This document shows positions 1 through 8,449 of a stretch of DNA of 64,000 bases, one piece after another (position 1 is the stretch's first letter; the number at the start of each line of letters is the position of its first letter). The stretch spans positions 1-64,000 of the forward strand of contig NZ_FODJ01000012.1 in the NCBI RefSeq assembly GCF_900110345.1. The letters are read 5' to 3'. The stretch comes from Amphibacillus marinus (GTDB lineage: Bacteria; Bacillota; Bacilli; Bacillales; Amphibacillaceae). The notes under the pieces were generated by a model. The model had not been told where the DNA came from and did not search any database. It saw only the letters and a program-made list of their open reading frames with translations. The position numbers and the translations under genes are program-made.

Positions 1-123
1 TTGAATGCTCTTTGCTCGCTTAAAAGCACTAGCTTTTGTCTTACTTCTTTTCTTAACATACTGGTTGTTTTGTTCAGTTTTCAATGATCAATATTCCGTT
101 GTCGCATTTTAGCGACGAGATAT
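1..123 (-). other. Leader of an rRNA operon running off the left edge
   Basis: Read on the minus strand, this stretch follows the strong promoter at 124-152. It contains a small hairpin (GTCGC/GCGAC, 101-116) and then the phrase TTGAAAACTGAACAAAACAA, which resembles the pre-16S/processing sequence ahead of Bacillus rRNA genes. In B. subtilis pdaB is followed by the rrnI operon pointing away in this same relative orientation, so a 16S gene probably begins just outside the window. No rRNA sequence itself is visible. Confidence 0.65.
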
Positions 124-152
124 AATATATCATGTGACTTCATTCTCGTCAA
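124..152 (-). promoter_or_regulatory. rRNA promoter P2
   Basis: Minus strand: -35 TTGACG (147-152), a 17-nt spacer and -10 TATATT (124-129), with TG one base ahead of the -10 (extended -10). It is the downstream member of a tandem pair, typical of Bacillus rrn operons. Confidence 0.75.
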
Positions 153-230
153 TACTTTTTTAAAAACAAATCTTTTTTTATTTAAAATCGACTCACTTTT
201 AAAAGCATAGCAAATCTGACAACAAAAAAT

Positions 231-259
231 AATATAGCATATCCAATAGGTTCGTGCAA
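231..259 (-). promoter_or_regulatory. rRNA promoter P1
   Basis: Minus strand: -35 TTGCAC (254-259), a 17-nt spacer and -10 TATATT (231-236). It lies 107 bp upstream of the second promoter, close to the usual P1-P2 spacing of Bacillus rRNA operons. Confidence 0.65.
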
Positions 260-284
260 GACTTTTTTTCAAAAAAAGGTTGGA

Positions 285-554
285 TTAGTATAATTTATCA
301 CGAGGTAAATACCTTAGCACATCTTGATGTGACGCGATTCTCCGAAATAACTGATAGAGCACCCGGTAGCGCTGTTGCATGGTATCCTTAACCACAGAAT
401 CTATGCGACTATCCTCAATATCAAATAATATTTCTTCTAACTCCCTTTTAATTAAATACTCAATTTCTTTTACCTCTCTCTCACTCACAAGCAAACCTAG
501 CATCCAGCATCCCTCATCTTTCGTGAATTCTTTCAAGATAGCAGTTATAGTCAT
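285..554 (-). CDS. Small conserved-looking hypothetical protein (89 aa)
   Basis: I do not recognise the family. The product is an 89-residue, charged, mostly helical protein without signal peptide or membrane segment; an ER/EK-rich stretch (residues 24-50) could form a coiled coil. The ATG at 552-554 has only a weak ribosome binding site. It sits between pdaB, which is divergent, and the rRNA promoters, whose P1 lies just downstream of its stop codon. The amino-acid composition and the long open frame in an A+T-rich gap argue that it is real, but it could be a chance frame. Confidence 0.5.
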   Translation of the reverse strand: MTITAILKEFTKDEGCWMLGLLVSEREVKEIEYLIKRELEEILFDIEDSRIDSVVKDTMQQRYRVLYQLFRRIASHQDVLRYLPRDKLY

Positions 555-653
555 TTCCGAGATTTGCTAAAGACAAACCTATATTTTTTAGTTAATCACT
601 CATAATTCTCTTAAACCATTGCATAGACTAGATTAATTCATAAAGAAGGTAGG

Positions 654-1424
654 TTGATCCCATTGCTCTTGTTTTACACGATTAAGCTTAAGCAATTGAA
701 AAAATATGCCGTCATTGGTCTTCTTTCTATTATCGCTCTAGTATTTATTACCACTCAAAGTAAACAGTACTTACAAGTCTTCTCTTCCGATGCTGCACCG
801 TTAGCCATATCAAAAGGTGACCAAGAATCAAGTAATGTTAGTCTAACCTTCAATATTACTTGGGGTGACCAGATTGTCGAACCGATTCTTAAGCAGTTAG
901 ATGAGCACGATGTTCGCGCAACTTTTTTCTTATTAGGGGAATGGGCTGAGCACCACCCTCATTTAGTTGATAAAATATCCGAAGCCGGTCATGAAATCGG
1001 CATGCTTGGCTACCGCTACACAAGCTACCTAGAGATGGATGCAAATGAAGTGACAAGAGACCTTAATTTAGCAAAGACTATATTTGAAAAATTAGGCTAT
1101 AAAGATTTGAAATTAATTAGAACACCGAGCGGTCACCTAAACGAAGAAGTACTTGCTCTAGTATCTGATCAGGGCTACGACGTGATTCAATGGCGAATTA
1201 ATACGAATGATTGGAAAGCACCAGGCGTTGAACAAATTATTGATACCGTCTTATCAGAAACGGAAAATGGTGATATTATCCTCATGCACGCATCAGACTC
1301 TGCAACGCAAACAGAGGATGCACTAGCTACTGTCTTACCCGGTCTGCAACAAAAAGGCTACCAATTTGTCACTGTATCTGAGCTTATCACTCAGGCCGAG
1401 ATTGAGACTAAACCAGTAGAATAA
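654..1424 (+). CDS. pdaB: PdaB-like sporulation polysaccharide deacetylase, degenerate metal site
   Basis: A NodB-fold protein of 256 aa with an N-terminal membrane anchor (about residues 17-34). PdaB is needed in Bacillus late in sporulation to keep spores stable, probably through cortex peptidoglycan. Visible motifs are GDQIVEPILKQL, RATFFLLGEWAE, RTPSG (156-160) and the closing LMHASD with His212. NodB motif 1, normally TFDD and FD in PdaB, reads TFNI here (65-68), and motif 2 reads HEIGMLGYRY, without the usual Ser-His. Catalytic activity is therefore doubtful. The TTG at 654 is a weak choice; TTG at 663 is also possible because AGAAGG lies at 644-649. gerD follows directly, without kbaA between them. 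Confidence 0.85.
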   Translation: MIPLLLFYTIKLKQLKKYAVIGLLSIIALVFITTQSKQYLQVFSSDAAPLAISKGDQESSNVSLTFNITWGDQIVEPILKQLDEHDVRATFFLLGEWAEHHPHLVDKISEAGHEIGMLGYRYTSYLEMDANEVTRDLNLAKTIFEKLGYKDLKLIRTPSGHLNEEVLALVSDQGYDVIQWRINTNDWKAPGVEQIIDTVLSETENGDIILMHASDSATQTEDALATVLPGLQQKGYQFVTVSELITQAEIETKPVE

Positions 1425-1499
1425 TGACCTTGTACATAATTCTGCTCAATTCTTCTCATATTATAATTATTCATTTATTAGAGAAGGAGTAGAGTCGAA

Positions 1500-2111
1500 A
1501 TGGTCAAACATACGCTATGGTTTTATCTAGCAATCCTCGTCTTTCTAACAGCCTGTACAAATAACAGTAGTAGCGGAAATGGACAAGAGGGTAATTATGA
1601 TTCAACAAAGAAGATGGTAACAGATATCTTAAAAAGTGAAGACGGAAAGAAAGCAATTGTTGAAGTACTTGGCGACGAATCCACACAACAAATGTATGTC
1701 ATTAATGATCAGCTTGTACGACAAGCTGTCGAGCAATCCTTAACCGCTGAAGAGGGCAAAGGTTTCTGGAGCAATATGTTCACCGATACCGAGTTTGTCA
1801 CAGCATTCTCTGAAGCAATGATTGCGCAACATGAAGATGTCTTAACTCGGCTTATGAGTGACTCGGCCTATCAGGAGAAAATGCTTGAGCTTTTTAACAA
1901 TCCTGAGGTCCATGATCAAATAAGGGGGCAACTAAAAAGCCAACAATTCAAGACACATTTAGAAGAAACGATTCAAGAAACGCTAGCTTCTCCACTTTTT
2001 GAAGCGAAGGTATCGGAGATCATTATAAGAAATGCACAAACACTACTGGAGGAGAAAGATACCCAATCTGAGCAAACCGATGGCGGGACTGATGATGAAG
2101 AAAATGAATAA
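1500..2111 (+). CDS. gerD: Spore germination lipoprotein GerD
   Basis: A 203-aa lipoprotein with lipobox LTAC (Cys19). In Bacillus spores GerD organises the nutrient receptors into the germinosome at the inner membrane. The mature part has the amphipathic helical repeats typical of GerD, such as VTDILKSEDGKKAIVEVL, and an acidic low-complexity tail (TDGGTDDEENE). The ATG follows GAAGGAG by about 11 nt. It lies 75 nt after pdaB in the same direction, so the two may be cotranscribed. The orientation relative to salA (convergent) matches B. subtilis, which supports the identification. Confidence 0.9.
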   Translation: MVKHTLWFYLAILVFLTACTNNSSSGNGQEGNYDSTKKMVTDILKSEDGKKAIVEVLGDESTQQMYVINDQLVRQAVEQSLTAEEGKGFWSNMFTDTEFVTAFSEAMIAQHEDVLTRLMSDSAYQEKMLELFNNPEVHDQIRGQLKSQQFKTHLEETIQETLASPLFEAKVSEIIIRNAQTLLEEKDTQSEQTDGGTDDEENE

Positions 2112-2137
2112 ACCCTTTCTACCTACAGAAAGGGTTT
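2110..2137. terminator. Bidirectional terminator between gerD and salA
   Basis: A perfect 11-bp inverted repeat AAACCCTTTCT/AGAAAGGGTTT with a 6-nt loop lies between the convergent stops. It begins inside the gerD stop codon. A/T runs flank both arms, so it can serve both strands. Confidence 0.85.
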
Positions 2138-2144
2138 ACTCTTG

Positions 2145-3188
2145 TTACGTATACTTGATGACATGATCAGCTATTTGTTGATAAATCAAACCAGCTGGCT
2201 CTTCTGCTGAATAAATGGAACCTCGCTGCCCTTCGCTACCCTGTGGTTGCCCGAGTGGAAGTTGGCCAATAAGTGGTGCTGAAAGCTCTTCAGCTAGCTT
2301 CTCACCACCACCTCGGCCAAAGACATATTCTTTCTCATCAGTGGCTAGGCTCTGGTAGTATGACATATTCTCAACAACACCAATAATTTCGTGGTTGGTA
2401 TTAATAGCCATTTTCCCAGCACGCGAGGCAACGAATGCTGCTGTTGGGTGTGGCGTTGTGACAATGAGTTCTTTAGATGATGGAATCGTATTATGAACCG
2501 CTAATGCCATATCTCCAGTACCTGGTGGTAGATCAAGTAAAAGATAGTCAAGCTCCGCCCAATCCACTTCAACAAAGAAACTTTTTAGCATTTTTCCTAA
2601 TCTAGGACCCCTCCAAATAACGGGTTCGTTATACTCAACGAAAAAGCCCATCGACATTAACTGAACACCATGTGCCTCAACCGGAATAATTCGATTACCC
2701 TTTAAAGTTGGTCGGTTTGTAATGCCCATCATATCCGGAATACTAAAGCCATAAATATCCGCATCAATTATGCCAACTTTTTTTCCAAGACGGGCAAGTG
2801 CAACAGCGATATTTACAGTTACAGTTGACTTGCCAACTCCGCCTTTCCCGCTTGCAATAGCAAGAAATTTCGTCTTTATATTCCCATTTAATAGCGATGG
2901 CTTTTCATCTTTATTTATTTGAAATTGCCCAAGCACTTCATCTGGTAGCGTTTCAAAGCGCAAGCCAACACTGGTAGCACCCGAGCGTTTAAGCTTGGCT
3001 ACTAGAGTTTGCTGTAATTCCATTTGTTCCGGCGTATTCATCTTAGCTATCCCAATCTTGACACTCACATGACCTGTTTCGGGCTTAATCATCACCTCAC
3101 GAATAGCGTCAGTTTCAGCAAATGATTTATTCAAAAATGGATCTTTAACTGGTTTTAGTAAAGCAATTACCTGCTGTTCTGTTAACAC
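2145..3188 (-). CDS. salA: SalA/Mrp-family P-loop ATPase
   Basis: A 347-aa protein with an N-terminal MIP18-like domain (about 1-90) and a Mrp/NBP35 P-loop ATPase domain. It carries the deviant Walker A GKGGVGKST (114-122), DADIYGFS and DLPPGTGD. There is no cysteine anywhere, so the CPxC iron-sulfur motif of true Mrp/ApbC carriers is missing. That fits SalA, which in B. subtilis regulates scoC and so exoprotease genes; Tyr326 here lies about where the phosphorylated Tyr327 is reported in that protein. It starts with GTG at 3186-3188. cwlD lies upstream in the same direction, as in B. subtilis. Confidence 0.88.
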   Translation of the reverse strand: MLTEQQVIALLKPVKDPFLNKSFAETDAIREVMIKPETGHVSVKIGIAKMNTPEQMELQQTLVAKLKRSGATSVGLRFETLPDEVLGQFQINKDEKPSLLNGNIKTKFLAIASGKGGVGKSTVTVNIAVALARLGKKVGIIDADIYGFSIPDMMGITNRPTLKGNRIIPVEAHGVQLMSMGFFVEYNEPVIWRGPRLGKMLKSFFVEVDWAELDYLLLDLPPGTGDMALAVHNTIPSSKELIVTTPHPTAAFVASRAGKMAINTNHEIIGVVENMSYYQSLATDEKEYVFGRGGGEKLAEELSAPLIGQLPLGQPQGSEGQRGSIYSAEEPAGLIYQQIADHVIKYT

Positions 3189-3256
3189 ACATATTCAACC
3201 TCTCTCATTTATCAGCTTCCACTGCCAGTATAGCATAGCTTTTTTAAGAAAAAAAT

Positions 3257-3967
3257 TTACTCGCTCACTTCGGATAGATAACGGAGTATGCCATAATACA
3301 CACTTGCGGCCATTTGATCCTGGTATGCCGTGTCCTTTAACAACTCACGTTCTTCTGGGTGCGAGAGAAATCCTATTTCAACTAAAGCAGCTGGTCGATT
3401 TGCATGCTTGAGCACATAGACACTATTAATTGCTAACGCTTCTCGATTGGTATTATTAAGACTCGTTTTTATTTCAGCCTGAATACTCTCGGCGAGTTGC
3501 TTCGAATCTGGACGATTAGGGTGATAGAAAGTCTGAGCACCACGCCATTGGTTAGATGGCAAAGCATTTAAATGAATGGTCAAAAATAAATCTGGATCAA
3601 TTTCTTCCATAAAGACAACTCGATTTTTAATATCCTCCACTTTACGTTGTGATACCCCTGATGTCCCTTCGGTAGCTAAATCCCTATCCGACTCTCTCGT
3701 TAAATAAACCGTTGCCCCCGCCTGCTGTAAATAATCCCGCAAGTAAAAACTAACCGTTAATGCAATGTCCTTCTCCAAGGTGTCATCTGCACCTACCGCC
3801 CCACCATCCATTCCACCATGTCCTGGATCGAGCACAATCACTTGATTGGCAAGCGGCAGATTCAACCATTCTGTCGAACGAATTGTTCCTTCATATGGGA
3901 AAGTAATGAGGTAGATAAGTAAGCCGAGACCTATTAGCCAAAGCACATATTTAAAAAGCTTCATCAT
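3257..3967 (-). CDS. cwlD: Spore-cortex N-acetylmuramoyl-L-alanine amidase CwlD
   Basis: A 236-aa Amidase_3 enzyme with an N-terminal signal/anchor (residues 5-23). In sporulating Bacillus it cuts the stem peptide from muramic acid, the first step towards muramic-delta-lactam in cortex. Zinc ligands are visible as His50 (DPGHGG), Glu65 (LEKDIAL) and His132 (TIHLNA), with catalytic Glu197 (VEIGFLS). The domain starts directly after the anchor and there are no cell-wall-binding repeats, as expected for CwlD. The ATG follows a GGGGGACG ribosome binding site. It precedes salA by 68 nt. Confidence 0.92.
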   Translation of the reverse strand: MMKLFKYVLWLIGLGLLIYLITFPYEGTIRSTEWLNLPLANQVIVLDPGHGGMDGGAVGADDTLEKDIALTVSFYLRDYLQQAGATVYLTRESDRDLATEGTSGVSQRKVEDIKNRVVFMEEIDPDLFLTIHLNALPSNQWRGAQTFYHPNRPDSKQLAESIQAEIKTSLNNTNREALAINSVYVLKHANRPAALVEIGFLSHPEERELLKDTAYQDQMAASVYYGILRYLSEVSE

Positions 3968-4122
3968 GACTCGTCCCCCATTTCATAGATACTTTACTAT
4001 ATGGAAGAGCTTAGCTAATTAGAACGCCTTAAAGCGACCACGTTTCAACCCACCCCTCCTCTTTCCAGAAGGAATTAATAGCTTCGCTTGTTACAACTAT
4101 TCATAATCAGCTATCTCAGCAC

Positions 4123-4163
4123 TAAAAAAAGCTACTTAAGAATAATACCCTCCTTAAGTAGCT
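4123..4163 (-). terminator. Terminator after the HAD hydrolase unit
   Basis: Minus strand: an 11-bp stem AGCTACTTAAG/CTTAAGTAGCT followed by a run of seven T. It closes the two-gene unit 5801-4177. Confidence 0.85.
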
Positions 4164-4176
4164 TGTGTACACTAGC

Positions 4177-4980
4177 TCATTTATACAGATCTCGAATGCT
4201 TGCATATTGTGTTAAATTCTTGTGTCCACCCACTTGGTCATGCCTTGACAAGTATATCCCTTCCATCCCAAGCATAAGCGCAGGGGCGATCTCATTAATA
4301 AAATTATCACCAATCGAAATCATTTTTTCAAAAGGTACTTGATAGAAATTCTGAAGGTGATTGAAATACCACATTGTCTTTTCCGGCTTGCGTGCTGATG
4401 TGATGATATGATCAAATACACCAACAAGATTCAACTCAGTTAACAGTCGTTCAACATCAGCACGGTCACTATTGGTCATTAGCACAATTCGATCTGTTAT
4501 TTTTAACGTAAGTAGAAATTGCCGCAGCCCTGCAATTTCATTAAGCTGAAACCGATCGGTAACCATATAAGCCTTGGTCTGATGATAGCTCGGTTGAGTA
4601 TCGTCAACACCATAGTGTTTGGCGCAGGCAAACGGTAACCACCAGCCATCACCAATTGCAACGAGCGCATTAAAATCAAAGCTCAAGGGTTGTCCCCCGT
4701 ATAAATCACCTACCTGCTCTACCGCCTTGCCGTCCCAGGTATGAGCAGCAGTTGCTGTTAGGGTAAGTGGGTCAATCGTAACAGTAAGATCGCGTTTTAC
4801 ATCATAGACCTTCCCGATTGAAACAACATGCTCACCTTGTTTCATCGCCAAGTAATCCTCCCAGTAGCACTGTTGATCTTGCTCAGGTACAAGTGCCATT
4901 AGTAATTTAGCATAGTAATCAAAGTGATCTGTTTCTTCATAAAGCGTTCCGTCCAAATCAAAGATATATAGTTTAGTCAT
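4177..4980 (-). CDS. HAD-superfamily hydrolase
   Basis: A 267-aa cytosolic phosphatase-like protein. HAD motif I is FDLDGTLYEE (residues 7-16), motif II is VLMTNSD, motif III is the Lys in RKPEKT and motif IV is ISIGDNFINEI. The cap between motifs I and II is larger than usual, about 150 residues. The substrate cannot be told from sequence. It lies 14 nt downstream of the inositol-monophosphatase-like gene and ends at a strong terminator, so the pair is a likely operon of two phosphatases. Confidence 0.8.
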   Translation of the reverse strand: MTKLYIFDLDGTLYEETDHFDYYAKLLMALVPEQDQQCYWEDYLAMKQGEHVVSIGKVYDVKRDLTVTIDPLTLTATAAHTWDGKAVEQVGDLYGGQPLSFDFNALVAIGDGWWLPFACAKHYGVDDTQPSYHQTKAYMVTDRFQLNEIAGLRQFLLTLKITDRIVLMTNSDRADVERLLTELNLVGVFDHIITSARKPEKTMWYFNHLQNFYQVPFEKMISIGDNFINEIAPALMLGMEGIYLSRHDQVGGHKNLTQYASIRDLYK

Positions 4981-4994
4981 CCGTTCGTCCTCTC

Positions 4995-5801
4995 TTAATG
5001 CTTCAGTTCAATATAGTTAGCCAGCACCTGTTGATGGAGTTTTTTACTAGCTGTGATCAGCGTTGCGTGACCAAAAGGATAAACCTCTTCTCCTTTAAGG
5101 GTTGTACAAGCTATTCCTTGCTCTTTTAGCATCACGTAGGCCGCCCCAAAGTCCCACGCACCTAATCCATTGTAGATTGCACCATCCATTCTTCCCGTTG
5201 CCACGTAGGCAAGCTCTAACGCAGCTGAGCCAATACAGCGAAATCCTCTAATCTCCCTGACCATCTGCTGGAGTGGTTGTTCATTTAAATCATCGTTAGG
5301 TGCTAACCATAGATGATTTAGGCAGAATAACGCCTCCTCCATTTGCTTATTGGTAGCGACAGCTGGCACTTTTTCTTCGTCAACGTAAAGGCCTTGTCCA
5401 GCTAGTACATGGAACATTTCATCCTTGATTGGATCATAGATGACGCCAACAGTCGGCTTGCCCTTTATGTACACAGCGACTGAGATAGAAAAATTACTTT
5501 TGGTATGCACAAAGTTAGTCGTTCCATCAATTGGATCGACCAACCAGACAATCTCGTCTTCCGGCTGATAGGTCTGCTGCTGTTGGACACCCTCTTCACC
5601 GAGCAAAAAATGCTCTGGATAGTGTGTATTTATTTTATCAAGAAAAAACTGTTCTATTTCTTTATCTTTTTCTGTTACCAAATCTGCTGCTGATGTTTTG
5701 TATTCGACAGTTAGCTCACCTTTAACGGCCTGACGTAAAATTTCACCGGCCTCGAAAGCCCATTGCTTAGCATGCTGATAAATCGCTTGCTCTACCATCA
5801 C
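4995..5801 (-). CDS. Inositol monophosphatase family protein
   Basis: A 268-aa magnesium-dependent, lithium-sensitive type sugar/inositol phosphatase (SuhB/YktC group). Metal-binding motifs are visible: GEEG (Glu near 70), WLVDPIDGTTNFVH and the C-terminal GAWDFGAAYVML. The family hydrolyses myo-inositol-1-phosphate, fructose-1,6-bisphosphate or NADP depending on the member. The start is GTG at 5799-5801, eight nt after AAGGGGG; the next codon is ATG and could also be used. It is the first gene of a two-gene unit with the HAD hydrolase. Confidence 0.85.
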   Translation of the reverse strand: MMVEQAIYQHAKQWAFEAGEILRQAVKGELTVEYKTSAADLVTEKDKEIEQFFLDKINTHYPEHFLLGEEGVQQQQTYQPEDEIVWLVDPIDGTTNFVHTKSNFSISVAVYIKGKPTVGVIYDPIKDEMFHVLAGQGLYVDEEKVPAVATNKQMEEALFCLNHLWLAPNDDLNEQPLQQMVREIRGFRCIGSAALELAYVATGRMDGAIYNGLGAWDFGAAYVMLKEQGIACTTLKGEEVYPFGHATLITASKKLHQQVLANYIELKH

Positions 5802-5880
5802 TTTATTATCCCCCTTAGCTTTTCAGATATAAAGAGAGAGCGTCTATTTGACAGACCCTCACCCTTTTTTAACCTATTAA

Positions 5881-6684
5881 TTAAACTAGTTTTTTTCTAA
5901 TCTTACCACTTAAGATATCAATTAAGCTCACAAAGACAATAACAACAATTAGAATAAGCCCAACATCTTCCCAACTTCTCTGATAAGTTGCTAAGATAAG
6001 CGGCGCACCAATACCGCCAGCCCCAACAATTCCAAGCACGGTAGAAGACCGAACATCAATCTCAAACCGATAAATCGAGTATGACGAGAACTCTGGTAAC
6101 ACTTGTGGAAGCACACCATACCAAATAGCTTGTAGCCTATTCCCACCACTTGCCCGAATTGCATCAATGGTACTCATATCAATCGACTCAATCACTTCAG
6201 CATATAACTTGCCTAGCATACCAACGGAATTAATACTAATTGCTAGCACCCCTGCATAAGGCCCAATTCCGACTGCCGCCACAAAGATAATTGCAAAGAT
6301 TAATTCTGGAATAGCACGGATCGCATTTAAAATAACCTTGCCAATATAAGAAAATTCTTTCGATATATTACGAGCTGCTAAAAAGGCGATTGGGATGGCT
6401 ATGAGCGTTGCCACTAGACCACCTGCAAAAGCAATCGCAATTGTCTCCATCATATAGCCAATGTACTCTGGGAATTGAGAAATATAATCCATACTCGTAA
6501 ACGGTGAAATGAAAATTCGTCTAAGTGTCGTGAATGGCGAAGCTTGCGAGCTCGATATTTTGAATTCCGTTTCTAAAATGGCTACTAAATATAATGCACT
6601 CAAGACAAGCAGCGTCAAATAAAATCTAACTTTCCCTTTTTTTGTCTGCGCTTTTCGTAATGCAACTTTGGTTGGTTGACTCAT
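5881..6684 (-). CDS. phnE: Phosphonate-type ABC transporter permease (second PhnE)
   Basis: A 267-aa integral membrane permease with about six hydrophobic segments and the EAA-type loop ESIDMSTIDAIRASGGNRLQ seen in PhnE/PtxC permeases. It pairs with the permease encoded just upstream; the stop and start share one base, so the two are translationally coupled. Last gene of the phnD-C-E-E operon. The family imports phosphonate, phosphite or phosphate; which one is taken up here is not evident, since no C-P lyase or phosphonatase gene lies nearby. Confidence 0.85.
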   Translation of the reverse strand: MSQPTKVALRKAQTKKGKVRFYLTLLVLSALYLVAILETEFKISSSQASPFTTLRRIFISPFTSMDYISQFPEYIGYMMETIAIAFAGGLVATLIAIPIAFLAARNISKEFSYIGKVILNAIRAIPELIFAIIFVAAVGIGPYAGVLAISINSVGMLGKLYAEVIESIDMSTIDAIRASGGNRLQAIWYGVLPQVLPEFSSYSIYRFEIDVRSSTVLGIVGAGGIGAPLILATYQRSWEDVGLILIVVIVFVSLIDILSGKIRKKLV

Positions 6685-7502
6685 TATTCGAGGTGCCCCC
6701 TTAAACGATTACTAATGAAATCAATTAACGAAACCGTTAAGAATGTTAAAAACACAATCGTGGCGACATTATCATAGCGGAACATACGCAATTGTTGCTG
6801 CATAATAACTCCAATTCCACCTGCGCCAACAAATCCTAGAATAACAGACGCTTTAACATTGATCTCTAAGACATATAATGCATATGAAGCATACTGTGGT
6901 AGAATTTGCGGCATCACCCCGTAGGCAATTACCTGTAGCTTATTGCCCCCCGAAGCACGTATGGCATCTAACGGGCCCGGATCAACAGCTTCAATTGTTT
7001 CACTAATTAATTTTGCTAGTATACCTGCCGAAAAAACACTTAATGCTAAAATACCAGATACTGAACCAATCCCAACGGTTGCCACGAATAAGACCGCCAA
7101 AATGACCTCGGGAATCGTCCGCATAATATTTAAAAAGTTACGCATGAACTGATAGGCTGTCCGACTTTTAACAATATTCCCTGATGCTAAAAAACTAAGG
7201 GGTAGCGCTAAAACAGCGGCAATTGTTGTACTGAATAGTGCCATGTTCCAAGTCTCCAATAAGCGGCGCGCTACTGTATTTAGATAGCTCCAATTAGGTG
7301 GAAACAAATCGTCGATAACAAATTTAAAGATAATTTCCATACCATCAATAATTCGATTAGGAAATGCCTCAGTTTGAAAAACAGCTGCAATATATAAACC
7401 GATGACAATGACAATGGTGACAACAAGAAAAAGCTTGAATTTCTTCGGCGTGAGGTGATAGCGCTCAAGCTGGTTAAGTGTGGTTGATTTTTCTTGAGCC
7501 AT
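6684..7502 (-). CDS. phnE: Phosphonate-type ABC transporter permease (first PhnE)
   Basis: A 272-aa permease, paralogous to the following one. It has an N-terminal cytosolic stretch, a first membrane span near residue 25 and the coupling loop EAVDPGPLDAIRASGGNKLQ. Two distinct permeases probably form a heterodimer on the PhnC ATPase. It overlaps phnC and the second permease by one base at each end, a tightly packed operon. Confidence 0.87.
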   Translation of the reverse strand: MAQEKSTTLNQLERYHLTPKKFKLFLVVTIVIVIGLYIAAVFQTEAFPNRIIDGMEIIFKFVIDDLFPPNWSYLNTVARRLLETWNMALFSTTIAAVLALPLSFLASGNIVKSRTAYQFMRNFLNIMRTIPEVILAVLFVATVGIGSVSGILALSVFSAGILAKLISETIEAVDPGPLDAIRASGGNKLQVIAYGVMPQILPQYASYALYVLEINVKASVILGFVGAGGIGVIMQQQLRMFRYDNVATIVFLTFLTVSLIDFISNRLRGHLE

Positions 7503-8275
7503 TACGCTTCCTCACTTCCAATGAGGTCATCATCTTTGATTGGTCGACCGTAAATTTCTTCAAAGGTTGCTTCAGTTACCTCACTAATCGGCCCATCAAA
7601 AACGACCTCACCGTCCCGTAAGCCAATGATCCGATCGGCATATTCCATCGCCATGTCGATAAAATGCAGGTTAACGATTGTGGTTAAGTTGTCCTCTTTA
7701 CTAACACGACGCAAGTCCTTCATAACCCGGTGGGAAGTAGGCGGATCTAAGCTCGCCACTGGCTCATCAGCTAGAATAACCTTGGGCTGTTGCGTCAACA
7801 CACGCGCAATACTAACACGTTGCTGCTGACCACCACTTAGCTGATCTGCTCGCACGTATGCTTTTTCTGCAATCCCAACTCGCTTGAGATTATTCATTGC
7901 CAGTTGTAAATCCTCCTGAGGAAACAAACCTAACAAGCTGCGAAAGGTATTGGTATGACCCAATCGCCCTGACATCACATTACGCAAAACCGACATTCGT
8001 TTCACAAGGTTATAGTTTTGAAAGACCATCCCAACATTTGTGCGGAGCTGACGCAATTTTTTTTCTCTAAAGGCTAACACATTTTCATTGTCAATAAGTA
8101 GTTCACCTTCCGTTGGCGTTACCATGCGATTAATACTTCTAATTAATGAAGACTTACCTGCACCTGACATCCCAACAATAACAACAAATTCACCGTCATT
8201 AATTTTCAAATTAATATTCTTTAAGCCTTGATGACCATTGGGATACACTAAGGACATGTCCTTTATTTCGATCAA
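7502..8275 (-). CDS. phnC: Phosphonate-type ABC transporter ATPase PhnC
   Basis: A 257-aa ABC ATPase with Walker A GMSGAGKSS, Q-loop VGMVFQNYNLV, signature LSGGQQQRVSIARVL, Walker B VILADEPVASLD and the H-loop in NLHFIDM. NLH is the PhnC-type form rather than the usual THD. It starts with TTG at 8273-8275 after a GAAGGTG ribosome binding site. The gap of 174 nt to phnD holds a stem-loop, suggesting that the binding-protein message is stabilised or processed separately. Confidence 0.88.
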   Translation of the reverse strand: MIEIKDMSLVYPNGHQGLKNINLKINDGEFVVIVGMSGAGKSSLIRSINRMVTPTEGELLIDNENVLAFREKKLRQLRTNVGMVFQNYNLVKRMSVLRNVMSGRLGHTNTFRSLLGLFPQEDLQLAMNNLKRVGIAEKAYVRADQLSGGQQQRVSIARVLTQQPKVILADEPVASLDPPTSHRVMKDLRRVSKEDNLTTIVNLHFIDMAMEYADRIIGLRDGEVVFDGPISEVTEATFEEIYGRPIKDDDLIGSEEA

Positions 8276-8382
8276 AATCTTTCACCTTCCCGACTTTTCG
8301 CATTTTGTGTAAATTCTTATAAATAAGCATAGCATACTTACTTGCTGTTCTATAGTCCGAATACAGAAAACGAGCGCCCGCT

Positions 8383-8408
8383 TCACCCTTTATCTCAATA
8401 AAAGGTGA
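8383..8408 (-). other. Stem-loop between phnD and phnC
   Basis: The sequence TCACCTTTTAT/ATAAAGGGTGA (minus strand) forms a hairpin with a 4-nt loop and one mismatch and no clear T-run. Such hairpins often protect the 3' end of the abundant binding-protein message; this is inferred. Confidence 0.45.
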
Positions 8409-8449
8409 TGACAGACACTCTTTTATAATCTTTTCTTTTTACCTAACAA

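Noticed and set aside
4088-4342. 84-codon plus-strand open frame
   Set aside because: Spans the terminator of the opposite-strand unit and overlaps the HAD gene in antisense.
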